Source: Microbacterium sp. SMR1 (GTDB lineage: Bacteria > Actinomycetota > Actinomycetes > Actinomycetales > Microbacteriaceae). From it: a stretch of DNA of 64,000 bases. The stretch covers positions 62,001 through 126,000 of the forward strand of contig NZ_QMBN01000003.1 of NCBI RefSeq assembly GCF_003289625.1, read 5' to 3'. Shown one piece after another: positions 1 to 8,851 of the stretch. Both the position numbers and the translations under genes were made by a program. The notes under the pieces are model-generated. The model made no database searches. It saw only the letters and a program-made list of their open reading frames with translations, and was not told the DNA's origin. How positions within the stretch are numbered: position 1 is the stretch's first letter; each line of letters begins with the position of its first letter.

Positions 1-473
1 AGCGTGCCCTTGTCGAGGTGGTCCATGATGCGCCCGGGCGTTCCGACGATGACGTGGACTCCCCGGCGCAGCGCCGAGAGCTGCACGCCGTAGCCCTGAC
101 CGCCGTAGACCGGGAGGACGTGGACACCCTTCGTGCGCGACGCGTACTTCTCGAACGCCTCGCAGACCTGCAGCGCGAGCTCGCGGGTCGGGGCGAGCAC
201 GAGGGCCTGCGGGGTCTTCTGGGTCAGGTCGAGCCGGTCGAGGATCGGCAGCGCGAAAGCCGCGGTCTTGCCGGTACCGGTCTGCGCGAGGCCGACGACA
301 TCGCGCCCCTCGAGGAGCGTCGGGATGGTCGCGGCCTGGATCGCCGACGGGGTCTCGTAGCCCACGTCGGAGAGCGCCTTGAGCACCTGCTCTCCCAGCC
401 CGAGGTCGCGGAAAGTGATGACGGGCGGCTCGTCGACGGACTCGGGTACAGACTGTTCAGCAGAAGTGGACAC
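1..473 (-). CDS. DEAD/DEAH-box RNA helicase, N-terminal part (cut by window edge)
   Basis: ATP-dependent RNA helicase of the DEAD-box class, which remodels RNA or RNP in the cytoplasm. Translation from the GTG at 473 gives about 157 residues. It shows the conserved Phe upstream of the Q motif ([10 protein letters not shown]), the Q motif [10 protein letters not shown], Walker A AQTGTGKT, motif Ia PTRELALQV, the GG region VYGGQGYG and motif Ib TPGRIMD. The DEAD box itself and the C-terminal RecA domain lie beyond the window. The family is secure; whether it is DeaD/CsdA-like or RhlE-like cannot be decided from this piece. It is divergent from the UbiB-like gene at 577. Confidence 0.93.
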   Translation of the reverse strand, partial: MSTSAEQSVPESVDEPPVITFRDLGLGEQVLKALSDVGYETPSAIQAATIPTLLEGRDVVGLAQTGTGKTAAFALPILDRLDLTQKTPQALVLAPTRELALQVCEAFEKYASRTKGVHVLPVYGGQGYGVQLSALRRGVHVIVGTPGRIMDHLDKGT

Positions 474-576
474 GCTTCAGGGTAGTCCGCCTCTGCCGAG
501 ATCGCATGATCGGCCCGGCGCGACGGAGCCCGGTGCCCTAGCCTCGAAGCAGGTCGACGGGCTCGAGGGGGTATCG

Positions 577-2556
577 ATGCCGGAGTGGTTGCTCTTCACC
601 ATCGCCGCGGTGGTCTTCTCGATCGCGGCCACCTGGCTCGCCAAGCGGGCGCTCGAGGCGCGTGTCGGCTGGGTGCGCGGTCCTGTCGTCTCGCTCATCG
701 TCTTCGTCGTCTTCGGCCCGCTCGGCATCTGGGTGCTGCGTGGAGCGGGCGTGCTGCAGGAGCAGGGCGGGCTGCTCACGGATCAGCCCGTCGCTTTCGG
801 CTTCGTTCTGCTCGTGCTGGCCTGGCTGTTCGCGATCGTCCTCATCGCCCTCATCACGCTCGAGCTCATGTGGCCGGCGCGGCCGCCGGTCGGTCCCGTC
901 ACCTACGTCCGCGAGGCGTTGCACCGCCGCCGCCGGGCGGTGAGGTACGCGCGTATCGTCGCGATCGCCTCGCGGCACGGCCTCGGCGGAATGCGCAGCG
1001 AGTCGGCGCGAGCCGAACTGCCTCGGGCGCTCGCGGCCACCCTCGACGACGCGGGCGTGACCTTCGTCAAGCTCGGTCAGATCCTGTCCACCCGCAACGA
1101 TCTGCTCCCCGCCGAGATCACGAGTGCGCTCGCCTCGCTGCAGATGGACACGACGCCCATCCCCTGGCCGGAGGCCAAGGCCGCGATCGAGAAGCAGCTG
1201 GGCCGGCCGATCGAGCTCGTCTTCGCCGGCATCGACGAGACGCCGCTGGCGGCGGCATCCGTCGGTCAGGTCCACAGCGCACGGCTCAAGGACGGACGCG
1301 CCGTCGTGGTGAAGATCCAGCGACCGAAGGCGCGCGCGCAGGTCGCCACCGACCTCGACATCATCGAGCGTGCCGCCGCCGACCTCGAGCGGCGCACGAC
1401 GTGGGCGAAGGATGTCGGCGCCTCGGCCCTCGCCGCGCAGTTCTCCGCCGCTCTGCGCGAAGAGCTCGACTACCGCGTCGAGGTCGCGAACATGGAGATG
1501 CTGCGCGACTCGATGACGGCCGCCGACGCTCGCGCGGTGCGGATCCCGGACGTCTATCCCGACCTGTGCACCGAGCAGCTGATCGTGATGGAGCACGTCC
1601 AGGGCATCCCGTTCAGCCGGCTGCCCGAGCCCGGCAGCGACGCGCCGGGCGCCGTCGCGCCCGCGGAGGCGACGCGCATCGCCGACGCCGTGCTCGACGT
1701 CATCGTCGGGCAGATCGCACTGCGGGGGGTCTTCCACGCCGACCTGCATCCGGGCAACCTCATCCTGCAGCCCGACGGGATCGTCGCCCTCATCGACTTC
1801 GGGTCGGTCGGGATCATCGAACGCAGTATGCGGCGCCTGCTGCTGCCGATGCTCGTGGCATTGCACAACGAGGACGACTCCGGCGCGACGGATGCCGTCC
1901 TGATGCTCGTGAAGCCGCGCGGCGACGCCGAGCTCGATGTCGGAGCGCTTCAGCACGACATCGGCGTCATCCTCACACGACTGCACAACTCCACCTCCGA
2001 CCAGCATCTCTTCACCGCGCTGATCGAGGTGCTCCGGCGCCACCGACTCGCACTCCCGCCCGGTCTGCTGCTGGGGTTCCGGACGCTCGGCGCGATCGAG
2101 GGGACGCTGCGGCGCCTCGATCCCGACTACGACATGATCAAGCGCGCTCTCTCTCGGGCCCCGCAGTACGCCCTGCACATGGGCGATCCGCGCTCGGCGC
2201 CGATGACCGCTCAGGTGCAGCTGCAGCTTGGGCTCGAGCGAGCGCGTGAGCTGCCCCGCCGCGTGGACGGCATCCTCAGCGACCTCGAGTCGGGCCGCCT
2301 CACCGTACGACTCCGCGCTCTGGAGTCCCCCGACGACCGCTCGTGGGTCGAGTCGCTCACCGGACGCCTCACCACGACGCTCGTGGGAGCGACCCTGGTC
2401 ATCGTCGGCGTCATGATGGGGGTCGTCCAGCACGGTCCACTGCTCACCGACTCCGTGTCGGTGTTCCCGTTCCTGGGTAGTGTGGTCGGGCTCGGCGGCC
2501 TTCTGCTGCTGCTGCGTTCGCTGCGTTCGGCGCTCGTCCGTCGCGATGGAAGGTGA
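577..2556 (+). CDS. ABC1/UbiB (AarF) family atypical kinase, membrane-anchored
   Basis: Atypical kinase-like protein of 659 residues. The ATG at 577 is chosen because GAGGGGG lies about 6 bases upstream; a longer in-frame extension exists but lacks such a site. Hydrophobic segments lie near residues 5-20, 36-55 and 73-97, and two more at the C-terminus. The UbiB hallmarks are present: FVKLGQILSTR (KxGQ, about 165-168), the Ala-rich loop AAASVGQVH in place of a Gly-rich loop, VVVKIQRP, the metal and catalytic motif VFHADLHPGNL, and IDFGSVG. Relatives support quinone or isoprenoid-lipid metabolism. In actinobacteria, which use menaquinone, the exact role is unclear. The LysR-like gene follows after 3 bases. 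Confidence 0.93.
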   Translation: MPEWLLFTIAAVVFSIAATWLAKRALEARVGWVRGPVVSLIVFVVFGPLGIWVLRGAGVLQEQGGLLTDQPVAFGFVLLVLAWLFAIVLIALITLELMWPARPPVGPVTYVREALHRRRRAVRYARIVAIASRHGLGGMRSESARAELPRALAATLDDAGVTFVKLGQILSTRNDLLPAEITSALASLQMDTTPIPWPEAKAAIEKQLGRPIELVFAGIDETPLAAASVGQVHSARLKDGRAVVVKIQRPKARAQVATDLDIIERAAADLERRTTWAKDVGASALAAQFSAALREELDYRVEVANMEMLRDSMTAADARAVRIPDVYPDLCTEQLIVMEHVQGIPFSRLPEPGSDAPGAVAPAEATRIADAVLDVIVGQIALRGVFHADLHPGNLILQPDGIVALIDFGSVGIIERSMRRLLLPMLVALHNEDDSGATDAVLMLVKPRGDAELDVGALQHDIGVILTRLHNSTSDQHLFTALIEVLRRHRLALPPGLLLGFRTLGAIEGTLRRLDPDYDMIKRALSRAPQYALHMGDPRSAPMTAQVQLQLGLERARELPRRVDGILSDLESGRLTVRLRALESPDDRSWVESLTGRLTTTLVGATLVIVGVMMGVVQHGPLLTDSVSVFPFLGSVVGLGGLLLLLRSLRSALVRRDGR

Positions 2557-2559
2557 CCC

Positions 2560-2913
2560 ATGAAGATCCGCGATCTCGTCCACTTCGTCGCGGCCGCCGA
2601 TGCCCTGCACTTCCCGCGCGCTGCGGAGAAGCTCGGAGTGTCGCTTCCCGTGCTGTACTCGTCGATCGACCGCCTGGAAGAAGAGGTCGGACATCCGCTG
2701 TTCACGAAGGACGGCGGCAAGCCGCGCCTGACCCCGGCCGGCACCCTGCTGCTCGCCGACGCCCGAGCCGAGGTCGCCGCGGCGCCCGCGCCGGCTGTCG
2801 CGCCGAAGCAGAAGGCGTCGGGCGGCGGAAAGGCCAAGGCGTCGAAGGGCTCGGGTCGCGCCCCCATCGTCAAGGGACAGCCCAAGCCGTACAAGAAGCG
2901 TCAGGGACGCTGA
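2560..2913 (+). CDS. Short LysR-type HTH protein with basic tail
   Basis: Protein of 117 residues. Residues 1-65 are a typical LysR N-terminal winged helix (MKIRDLVHFVAAADALHFPR, then the recognition region and RLEEEVGHPLF). The roughly 220-residue effector-binding domain of true LysR regulators is absent. It is replaced by an Ala/Pro linker and a Lys/Arg/Gly-rich tail ending KPYKKRQGR. The ATG is preceded by GGAAGGTG at good spacing, and the gene starts 3 bases after the UbiB-like gene, so the two are probably cotranscribed. It may act as a small DNA-binding or nucleoid-type protein rather than a ligand-sensing regulator (inference). Confidence 0.8.
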   Translation: MKIRDLVHFVAAADALHFPRAAEKLGVSLPVLYSSIDRLEEEVGHPLFTKDGGKPRLTPAGTLLLADARAEVAAAPAPAVAPKQKASGGGKAKASKGSGRAPIVKGQPKPYKKRQGR

Positions 2914-2917
2914 GGCC

Positions 2918-3520
2918 TCAGCCGCGGGTGGCGGCAGTCTCGTGTGCGCTGTTCCCGGTGCGCGACTGCGGCTGCGGGGTCCAGCGGAACAGGTCGATGA
3001 GCCGCGCCAGCGCGGGGACGCGCGCGAGCAGAAGCAGCAGGCCGTAGCCGAGGGCACCGCCGGCGACGTTCGAGAGGAAGTCGTTGATATCGGCGATGTG
3101 TCCGCCGGCGAAGTACGCCTGCGCCGCGAGCTGCAGCGACTCCACGGTCAGGCTCGTGATCGCCGCCGTGCCCACGACCTTCAGCCACGTCGGCCGGGCG
3201 AGCATGAGCGGGATCAGGATGCCGAGCGGCACGAAGACCAGCATGTTCATCAGCGCGTCGTCGAGCTCGTAGTCGGCGAACGGGATGAGCGCCAGGCCCG
3301 GCGTCCACGGGATGCCCGAATCGGGCTTGTCGAGGAAGATCGGGAAGATCGTGTTGCCCACGATGCCTGCCGCGTAGACGGCGACCGCCGCGGCCACGGC
3401 CGCTCGAGGCAGCGAGAAGCTGCGCCGAGCCCAGAGCACGGCCAGGAGCACGGCGAAGACCACGATGCCGAAAGGGATGACGACGGGAAGGACCGGTACT
3501 TCGGCGAAGGGATTGCTCAT
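2918..3520 (-). CDS. VanZ family integral membrane protein
   Basis: Protein of 200 residues starting at MSNPFAEV (ATG at 3520); an upstream in-frame extension is possible but lacks support. It has about five hydrophobic segments and the VanZ/RDD-like pattern: a loop with NTIFPIF...DSGIPW, then MNMLVFVPLGIL, VESLQL and DINDFLSNVAGGALGYGL (DINDFLxNxxG is the best family mark). VanZ-like proteins are linked to low-level teicoplanin resistance in enterococci, but most actinobacterial members are uncharacterised. It is convergent with the LysR-like gene, with a gap of 4 bases. Confidence 0.85.
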   Translation of the reverse strand: MSNPFAEVPVLPVVIPFGIVVFAVLLAVLWARRSFSLPRAAVAAAVAVYAAGIVGNTIFPIFLDKPDSGIPWTPGLALIPFADYELDDALMNMLVFVPLGILIPLMLARPTWLKVVGTAAITSLTVESLQLAAQAYFAGGHIADINDFLSNVAGGALGYGLLLLLARVPALARLIDLFRWTPQPQSRTGNSAHETAATRG

Positions 3521-3567
3521 CACCGTCGACGCTATCGCGCCGCCGCCCCACGCCCGGACGGCGTGCC

Positions 3568-4596
3568 TCACCGCAAGCGCGGGTCGATGAGGAACTTCAT
3601 CGTGTCGGGGTCGGAGTTGCGCCTGAAGAAGTCGGCGAGGTCATCGAGACCGCCGCGCGCAGTCACGAGGTCGTCCACTTTCACGGCCCCCGACGCGACC
3701 AGCTGGATGGCGAGCGGCCAGGTGTCGACATAGCGGAAGAGCCCCTCGACGACGAGCTCGCGACTCTGGAGCAGGAAGAGGTCGAGGTCGACCGTCGCTG
3801 ATCCCATGCCCACGAGGACGGCGCGGCCGGCGCCGCGGAGCGACCGCAACCCGGCGGCGATCGCCGCGCGGGCGCCGGACGCGTCGATGAACGCGTCCAT
3901 CCGCCCGTCGAGTGTCGCCACCTCGGCGGGCTCCAGCACCCGCGTCGCCCCGTGCGAGAGTGCGACCTGCCGACGAGCGTCGACCGGGTCGACCACCACG
4001 ACCTCGGCGGCGCCGAACGCGCGCGCCGCAGCACCGGTCAGGATGCCGATGGGACCGGCACCGGCCACCAGCACCCGCGAGCCCGGCACCACCCCGGCCT
4101 TGCGCACGGCGGCTATGCCGACCGACAGGGGCTCGAGCAGCGCACCCTCGTCGTCGCTCATCGTCTCGGGCAGCGGGTGCGCCGCGTCGCCGGGAACCGC
4201 GAGGTAGCGCGCGAACGCGCCGTTCTCGGGCGGTGCCGAGGGGAACCGCATCCGCTCGCACAGATTCGTCCGCCCCGCCCGGCACGCCGGGCACCAGCGG
4301 CAGGGACGCTGCGGGTCGATCGCGACCCGCTCTCCGATCCGGTTCGCGTCGGCGGGAGAGGCGACGGCGGCGATCACTCCGGCGGCCTCGTGTCCGAGGA
4401 TGAGGGGGCTCTCGACGACGAGGTCGCCGACGCGGCCGTGCTCGAAAAAGTGGACGTCCGACCCGCAGAGCCCGACGGCGGTGAGCTCGACGAGCACGTC
4501 GCCCGGTTCCATCTCCGGTACCGGCATGTCGCGGACCTCGAGACGACCCGGCTCGACCAGCACGCTCGCCATCATGCGATCGGGGATGCCGCTCAT
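3568..4596 (-). CDS. Zinc-dependent medium-chain dehydrogenase, sorbitol/xylitol dehydrogenase-like
   Basis: NAD(P)-dependent polyol or alcohol dehydrogenase of 342 residues. The catalytic zinc ligands fit C44 in GLCGSDVHFF and H69-E70 in LILGHEAAG. The structural zinc cysteines are in the PCRWCPACRAGRTNLC stretch. The Rossmann motif is VLVAGAGPIGIL. GSDVHFFEHGRVG is typical of the sorbitol/xylitol dehydrogenase branch. Its start overlaps the stop of the DUF5107 gene by 4 bases (ATGA), so the two form an operon and the substrate may come from the sugar processed there. The substrate itself is not determinable. Confidence 0.93.
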   Translation of the reverse strand: MSGIPDRMMASVLVEPGRLEVRDMPVPEMEPGDVLVELTAVGLCGSDVHFFEHGRVGDLVVESPLILGHEAAGVIAAVASPADANRIGERVAIDPQRPCRWCPACRAGRTNLCERMRFPSAPPENGAFARYLAVPGDAAHPLPETMSDDEGALLEPLSVGIAAVRKAGVVPGSRVLVAGAGPIGILTGAAARAFGAAEVVVVDPVDARRQVALSHGATRVLEPAEVATLDGRMDAFIDASGARAAIAAGLRSLRGAGRAVLVGMGSATVDLDLFLLQSRELVVEGLFRYVDTWPLAIQLVASGAVKVDDLVTARGGLDDLADFFRRNSDPDTMKFLIDPRLR

Positions 4597-7500
4597 GCGT
4601 GCACCCGCTGACCCGCAGATCCGGTCGTCGGCGCTCCTGCGGACGGCGCGTCGATCTCCTCGTCGTAGCGGGCGAGCGCCGCGGCGAGGTCGTCGGCCCG
4701 GCGGCCCGCTGCCTCGACCGGATCGAGCGAGAACAGCAGCGTCTCGGGCAGCGATGTCGCGAAGTAGTCGACCCGTGCCGGAGCAGAGCGCAGCTCCGTC
4801 ACCCGGGCCGCGACGCGTGACCGCAGGCTCGCCGCGGCGGCGGCGTCACCCCGGGCACGGGCGGCCCGCGCCCCGTCGAGCGTGTCGGCGTCGACCTCCG
4901 CCGCGGCCGCCTCCGCCATCGCCGCCCGCCACGCGTCATCGGCCGCCGCCGTCTCATCGAGATTCGCTCGAAGCCGCCCGAGACGCAGCCACAGGGCCGC
5001 CCGGCTGTCGAGCAGGTGCCAGGCCTCGCCGAGCGATCGCGGAGCGTCGAGAGCGCGCTCGAGGATGGCCGCGGCCTGCGCGGCATCCGGCTCCACCTCC
5101 GCAGCGCGCGCGATCGACGCCCGGGCGAACGCGCGGATCGCGACGCCCTCGCCGCCTTCCCACGGCTGCAACGGACGGCTGAGCAGCAGGTCGATGGCCT
5201 CGGCGGGTCGCCCGACCATCGTCAGCAGGTCGGCCACCGTCACGAGGAGGTCATCGCGCACGATGAGCCGGTCGCGGTGCGGCTCGAGCCTGGCCAACCG
5301 GGCGGCTGCGGAGATGCCGCGCCGCTGCGCGAGCTGGTCGAGCTCGAACCAGAGCCGGGGGTCGTCGCTCACCTCGACGGCCCGGTCGTACAGCACGGCA
5401 GCCGCGTCGAGGTCGCCCTCGACCTCGGCCGTGGCCAGCGCGGCGTTGCGCAGCAGCACCCCGTCGCGCGTCGCATCGTCGAGCGCAGCACGCCACTGGA
5501 CCAGCGCGTCGGCTCGGCGTCCGCGGTCGTAGAGCCACATGCCGAGCAGCGATCGGGCACGCGCATCCGTCGGATCCGCGACCACGGCAGCGTCGAGGGC
5601 GTCGAAGGCGTCGAGCCCCGCGGGGAACACCCAGTCGGCGGGCGCGCACTGCGCGCGACGGCGTGCCTCGGCCGCGGCATCCGTCTCACCCGCCTCGGCG
5701 AGCACCCGCGCCCGGACGTACTCGGCGATCGGAGCGACGCCTCCCGTGCCGGCCGCCGGGATAGCGGCCGCGGCGGCGAGCACGGCGAGCGCGTCGTCTC
5801 GTTGCCCCACGCGGGCGAGGTCACCGGCGAGGTCGAGCAGCACGAGGCCGTCGTCGGGAAGCCCGCGCCCACCGAGATAGGCGGTAAGCACGTCGAGCCG
5901 ATCGCTCTCCTCGAGCGTCATGAGCTCGGCCGTCGCCTCGACCTCGCGCCCGAGGCGACCCAGGATGATCACACGCAGGTTTCGCGCGAGCGGGTCGTCC
6001 GACCCGTGACGCAGCGCATCGTCGAGGCGGCCGAGCGCGGCGAGGTCGCGCCCGGCTCGCGCGTCGAGCAGAGCCATCTGCACGCTGGCGGGGTGGGCCC
6101 ACCGCACGTCCCACGCGGCCTTCGCGAACGCGTCGTACGCACGCTCATCGTGGCCGCGACGCGTCTCGACGAGTCCGAGGCGGTAGTGCGCCTCGCCGTC
6201 GGCGGGGTTCGGGTTGCGGAAGGTCAGCCGGTCGACCGCGGCGCGCAGGTAGGCCGCGGCGGCGTCGTACTCACCGCGGCCGTAGGCGGAGGCGCCGAGC
6301 GCCGTGTTCGAGCGCGCGTCGCCGGGGTCACGGCGGAGCGCCTCTTCCCAGTACGGCTCGGGATGCCGCGTCGGGTGGCGGTACTGCGCGAGGTGGACGC
6401 CCGTGAGGTACAGCTCGTCGGCTGAAGCGATGTCTGCGGGCAGCGGCGGCTCGGTCGCAACGGCAGGCTCGGGCGCGGCGTCGTGGTCAGCGCGCGGGCG
6501 CCACCGGATGAGCTCGCGATCGCCGTCGTGGACGACCACCTCGACATCGGTCGCACCCGCTCCCGCCGGGCAGGGAATCGAGTCGACGAAGGGCCGGCCC
6601 GGCTCGAGGTCGATGACACGCTCCGCGGTGTCGGCCCCGACGGAGACCCGCACCCGGGCCGCGGGTACGGCCCCGGTGACGGCGACGCCGACGTGCACGC
6701 GCCCCTCCTCGAGACGCACCGAGACCGCGGCATCCTTCGTCGCCTGATGCGCCGCGCCGATGCCGGTGATCGGGAACCAGTACTGCGAGAACGTCTTCAC
6801 CTCGCCCGGTGCCAGGTAGGCGAAGTCGGGCTGGTTGTCGGTGTACACGCCGGCCATCAGCTCGACGTAGGGGCCGTCGCCGTCGGTCAGCTGGTCGTCC
6901 CAGGCGTGGCCGAAGGGGGCATTGCCCCACGTCCACTGCTTCTTGCCCGGTGCGATGCGGCGGTCCGCCCAGTGCACAAAGCCCGCACCGGCGGCATGGT
7001 CATAGCCGCCGAAGAAGTCATCGCGCGTCTCGACCACCATGTACGACGTCGGCACCGGGATGTTCCCGTAGTAGTCGATGCGGTCGGCATCGGGGTGGGC
7101 TGCGTCGACCCGGGCCGGGTAGTCCACGCCGTAGTACGGGCGGTCGGCTCGCGGGAAGGCGGTGACGGCACGCCGAGCGTGATCGGCGACGTAGCGGACG
7201 TCGGTCGGGAAGAACGACTGGTAGTCCTCGTGCGCGCGCGCCGCGACGTTCGCCCACCACAGGAACGTCTGCGGCACCTCGGTGCGGTTGTGCAGGCGGG
7301 CCCGCAGCTCGATCAGTGAGCTGTCGGGGCGCAGGCGGATGCCGTGGGTGCCGCGCATGCGCGCGAAGGGGTCGTGATCCGACATCCAGACGGTGACCGC
7401 CCCGTCGGGTTCGCGCTCGATCCAGCTCTCCATCGGCAGGAAGGTCGCGGGCCGGTGGTGCTGCGGCCAGTTGAACTCGACACCCCCCGACACCCAGGGC

Positions 7501-7892
7501 CCGGCGAGCCCGACGAGGGCGGGCTTGATGACGTTGTTCCGATAGAAGAAGTCGTAGTCGGCGCTCTTGTCGTAGCCGATGTGGATGCGGCCGCCGAGCT
7601 CGGGAAGCAGCACCAGCCGGATCCAACGGTTCTCGAGGTGCACGGCCCGCCAGTCACGCTCGCGCGGCTCGGCGGCGATCCGCTCGGTGAACGGCAGCGG
7701 GTACACCCGCCCGCTCGACCCCTGGTAGACCCGACGGTCGAAGAACATCGGGAGCTTCTCCGGTTGCGCCGGCTCGTACGTGGGGATCGCGAGTGGCTGC
7801 TCCCAGACGGCCACGCCGCCGTCGTCGAGCGTCGCCTGCTCGTCCGCGGGCGGCTCGGGAAGACGCAGCGAGGATGTCGAGGTCGAATGCAT
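4593..7892 (-). CDS. DUF5107 domain protein with C-terminal TPR repeats
   Basis: Large cytoplasmic-looking protein of 1099 residues with no signal peptide. The N-terminal ~370 residues match the DUF5107 pattern: LPMFFDRRVYQGSSGRVYPL, LPELGGRIHIGYDK, FNWPQHHRPATF, FLWWANVAA, WAWGNAPFG-like WTWGNAPFGHAW, and YVELMAGVYTDNQPDF. The rest is Ala-rich helical repeats of TPR type (for example NTALGASAYGRGEYDAAAAY). DUF5107 proteins commonly sit in carbohydrate-use loci and resemble aldose-epimerase/glycosidase beta-sandwich folds; the enzyme activity is not settled. The start is uncertain: ATG at 7892 has GGAGG only 1 base away, and an in-frame ATG at 7928 lies inside the predicted AraC site. It is divergent from the AraC gene. 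Confidence 0.88.
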   Translation of the reverse strand: MHSTSTSSLRLPEPPADEQATLDDGGVAVWEQPLAIPTYEPAQPEKLPMFFDRRVYQGSSGRVYPLPFTERIAAEPRERDWRAVHLENRWIRLVLLPELGGRIHIGYDKSADYDFFYRNNVIKPALVGLAGPWVSGGVEFNWPQHHRPATFLPMESWIEREPDGAVTVWMSDHDPFARMRGTHGIRLRPDSSLIELRARLHNRTEVPQTFLWWANVAARAHEDYQSFFPTDVRYVADHARRAVTAFPRADRPYYGVDYPARVDAAHPDADRIDYYGNIPVPTSYMVVETRDDFFGGYDHAAGAGFVHWADRRIAPGKKQWTWGNAPFGHAWDDQLTDGDGPYVELMAGVYTDNQPDFAYLAPGEVKTFSQYWFPITGIGAAHQATKDAAVSVRLEEGRVHVGVAVTGAVPAARVRVSVGADTAERVIDLEPGRPFVDSIPCPAGAGATDVEVVVHDGDRELIRWRPRADHDAAPEPAVATEPPLPADIASADELYLTGVHLAQYRHPTRHPEPYWEEALRRDPGDARSNTALGASAYGRGEYDAAAAYLRAAVDRLTFRNPNPADGEAHYRLGLVETRRGHDERAYDAFAKAAWDVRWAHPASVQMALLDARAGRDLAALGRLDDALRHGSDDPLARNLRVIILGRLGREVEATAELMTLEESDRLDVLTAYLGGRGLPDDGLVLLDLAGDLARVGQRDDALAVLAAAAAIPAAGTGGVAPIAEYVRARVLAEAGETDAAAEARRRAQCAPADWVFPAGLDAFDALDAAVVADPTDARARSLLGMWLYDRGRRADALVQWRAALDDATRDGVLLRNAALATAEVEGDLDAAAVLYDRAVEVSDDPRLWFELDQLAQRRGISAAARLARLEPHRDRLIVRDDLLVTVADLLTMVGRPAEAIDLLLSRPLQPWEGGEGVAIRAFARASIARAAEVEPDAAQAAAILERALDAPRSLGEAWHLLDSRAALWLRLGRLRANLDETAAADDAWRAAMAEAAAAEVDADTLDGARAARARGDAAAAASLRSRVAARVTELRSAPARVDYFATSLPETLLFSLDPVEAAGRRADDLAAALARYDEEIDAPSAGAPTTGSAGQRVHA

Positions 7893-7924
7893 GCCTCCAG
7901 CGTCGCCGAGCGAGCGCGGCCGCG

Positions 7925-7964
7925 ACATGGCGGAAGCGGCCGTGCACCTGGACGATCCGCCGAT
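7925..7964. promoter_or_regulatory. Predicted AraC-type bipartite operator (copy 1)
   Basis: A 40-bp element between the DUF5107 gene and the AraC gene. It consists of ACATGGCGGA, 12 variable bases, then CCTGGACGATCCGCCGAT (7947-7964). The same two blocks at the same spacing recur at 13481-13520 before the ABC importer operon. The right block matches at 17 of 18 positions and the left at 8 of 10. Within each copy AT(A/G)GC.GA resembles ATCCGC(C/T)GA, as expected for direct half-sites of an AraC protein. The position just before both divergent starts fits autoregulation and control of the DUF5107 operon. Confidence 0.55.
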
Positions 7965-7981
7965 ATGCCAGGATGGCGACC

Positions 7982-8845
7982 ATGGCCATCTCGGACGGTT
8001 TCGCGGGTGAGAGGCTGTGCGTCGTGCCGGCGCCGGCCATCACCGCAGCACTGCAGCGCCCCGTGACCCGCCGACTCGTCGTCACCGATGCCGGCTGGTT
8101 TCCGCACGCCGCAGATCATGGCCGGACTCGCGAGCGCGGCATCCGCACGACGATCGTCATCGTCTGCACGGCGGGCGCGGGGTGGCTCGAGATCGCCGGG
8201 ACACGCCACCGGGTGCAGGCCGGCACCGCCGTGGTGATCCCTGCGCGCACGCCGCACGCCTACGGGGCGGATGCCGATGACCCCTGGACGATCTGGTGGT
8301 GCCACGTCGTCGGCTCCGACGTCGATGACCTCACCGCGGCGATCGGCACGACCGCCGCGCGTCCGCTCGTACGGCTGCACAGCGTCGAGCGTGCGGTGTC
8401 GCTGCTCGATGAGATCGTGCGCGGGCTCGAACGCGATCAATCGCCGGTGCGTCTGGTCGCCGTCACGGGCGCAGCGTTCAAGCTCATGACGCAGCTCGCG
8501 TCAGACCAGGCGCTGCCCGAGCGCGGCGACCCGCTCGAACGCGCGATGACGTTCCTGTCCGAGCGGCTCGACAGCGCGGTGCCGGTCAGCGAGCTGGCCG
8601 CGCTCGTCGGGGTCTCGGCATCCCACCTCACCTCGCTGTTCCGGCGCGCGACGGGCGGGGGCGTCCTGGCGTACCACACGGGCCTCCGCATGACGGCGGC
8701 GCGCACCCTTCTCGAGCGCACCGACCGCACCGTCGGCCAGATCGCGACCGAGGTGGGTTACAGCGACCCGTTCTACTTCTCGCGGCACTTCCGACGCGTG
8801 CACGGGATGAGCCCGAGCCGCTACCGGCAGGAGCGTCGCGGATGA
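7982..8845 (+). CDS. AraC family transcriptional regulator
   Basis: Sugar-responsive type AraC regulator of 287 residues. The N-terminal half is a cupin-like sensor (GWLEIAGTRHRVQAGTAVVI, ARTPHAYGADADDPWTIWWCH). The C-terminal ~100 residues contain two HTH motifs: VPVSELAALVGVSASHLTSL and TVGQIATEVGYSDPFYFSRH, ending HGMSPSRYRQ. The ATG at 7982 is preferred over that at 7973 because AGGA lies 8 bases upstream. The gene stops 6 bases before the end of the convergent hydrolase gene. Its position between the DUF5107 operon and the importer operon suggests that it controls both. Confidence 0.94.
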   Translation: MAISDGFAGERLCVVPAPAITAALQRPVTRRLVVTDAGWFPHAADHGRTRERGIRTTIVIVCTAGAGWLEIAGTRHRVQAGTAVVIPARTPHAYGADADDPWTIWWCHVVGSDVDDLTAAIGTTAARPLVRLHSVERAVSLLDEIVRGLERDQSPVRLVAVTGAAFKLMTQLASDQALPERGDPLERAMTFLSERLDSAVPVSELAALVGVSASHLTSLFRRATGGGVLAYHTGLRMTAARTLLERTDRTVGQIATEVGYSDPFYFSRHFRRVHGMSPSRYRQERRG

Positions 8846-8851
8846 CCCCGC

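Noticed and set aside
538..3057. Long open frame of 839 codons on the minus strand opposite the UbiB-like gene
   Set aside because: High-GC antisense shadow with low-complexity Arg/Asp/Glu content; the plus-strand UbiB-like gene has clear motifs.
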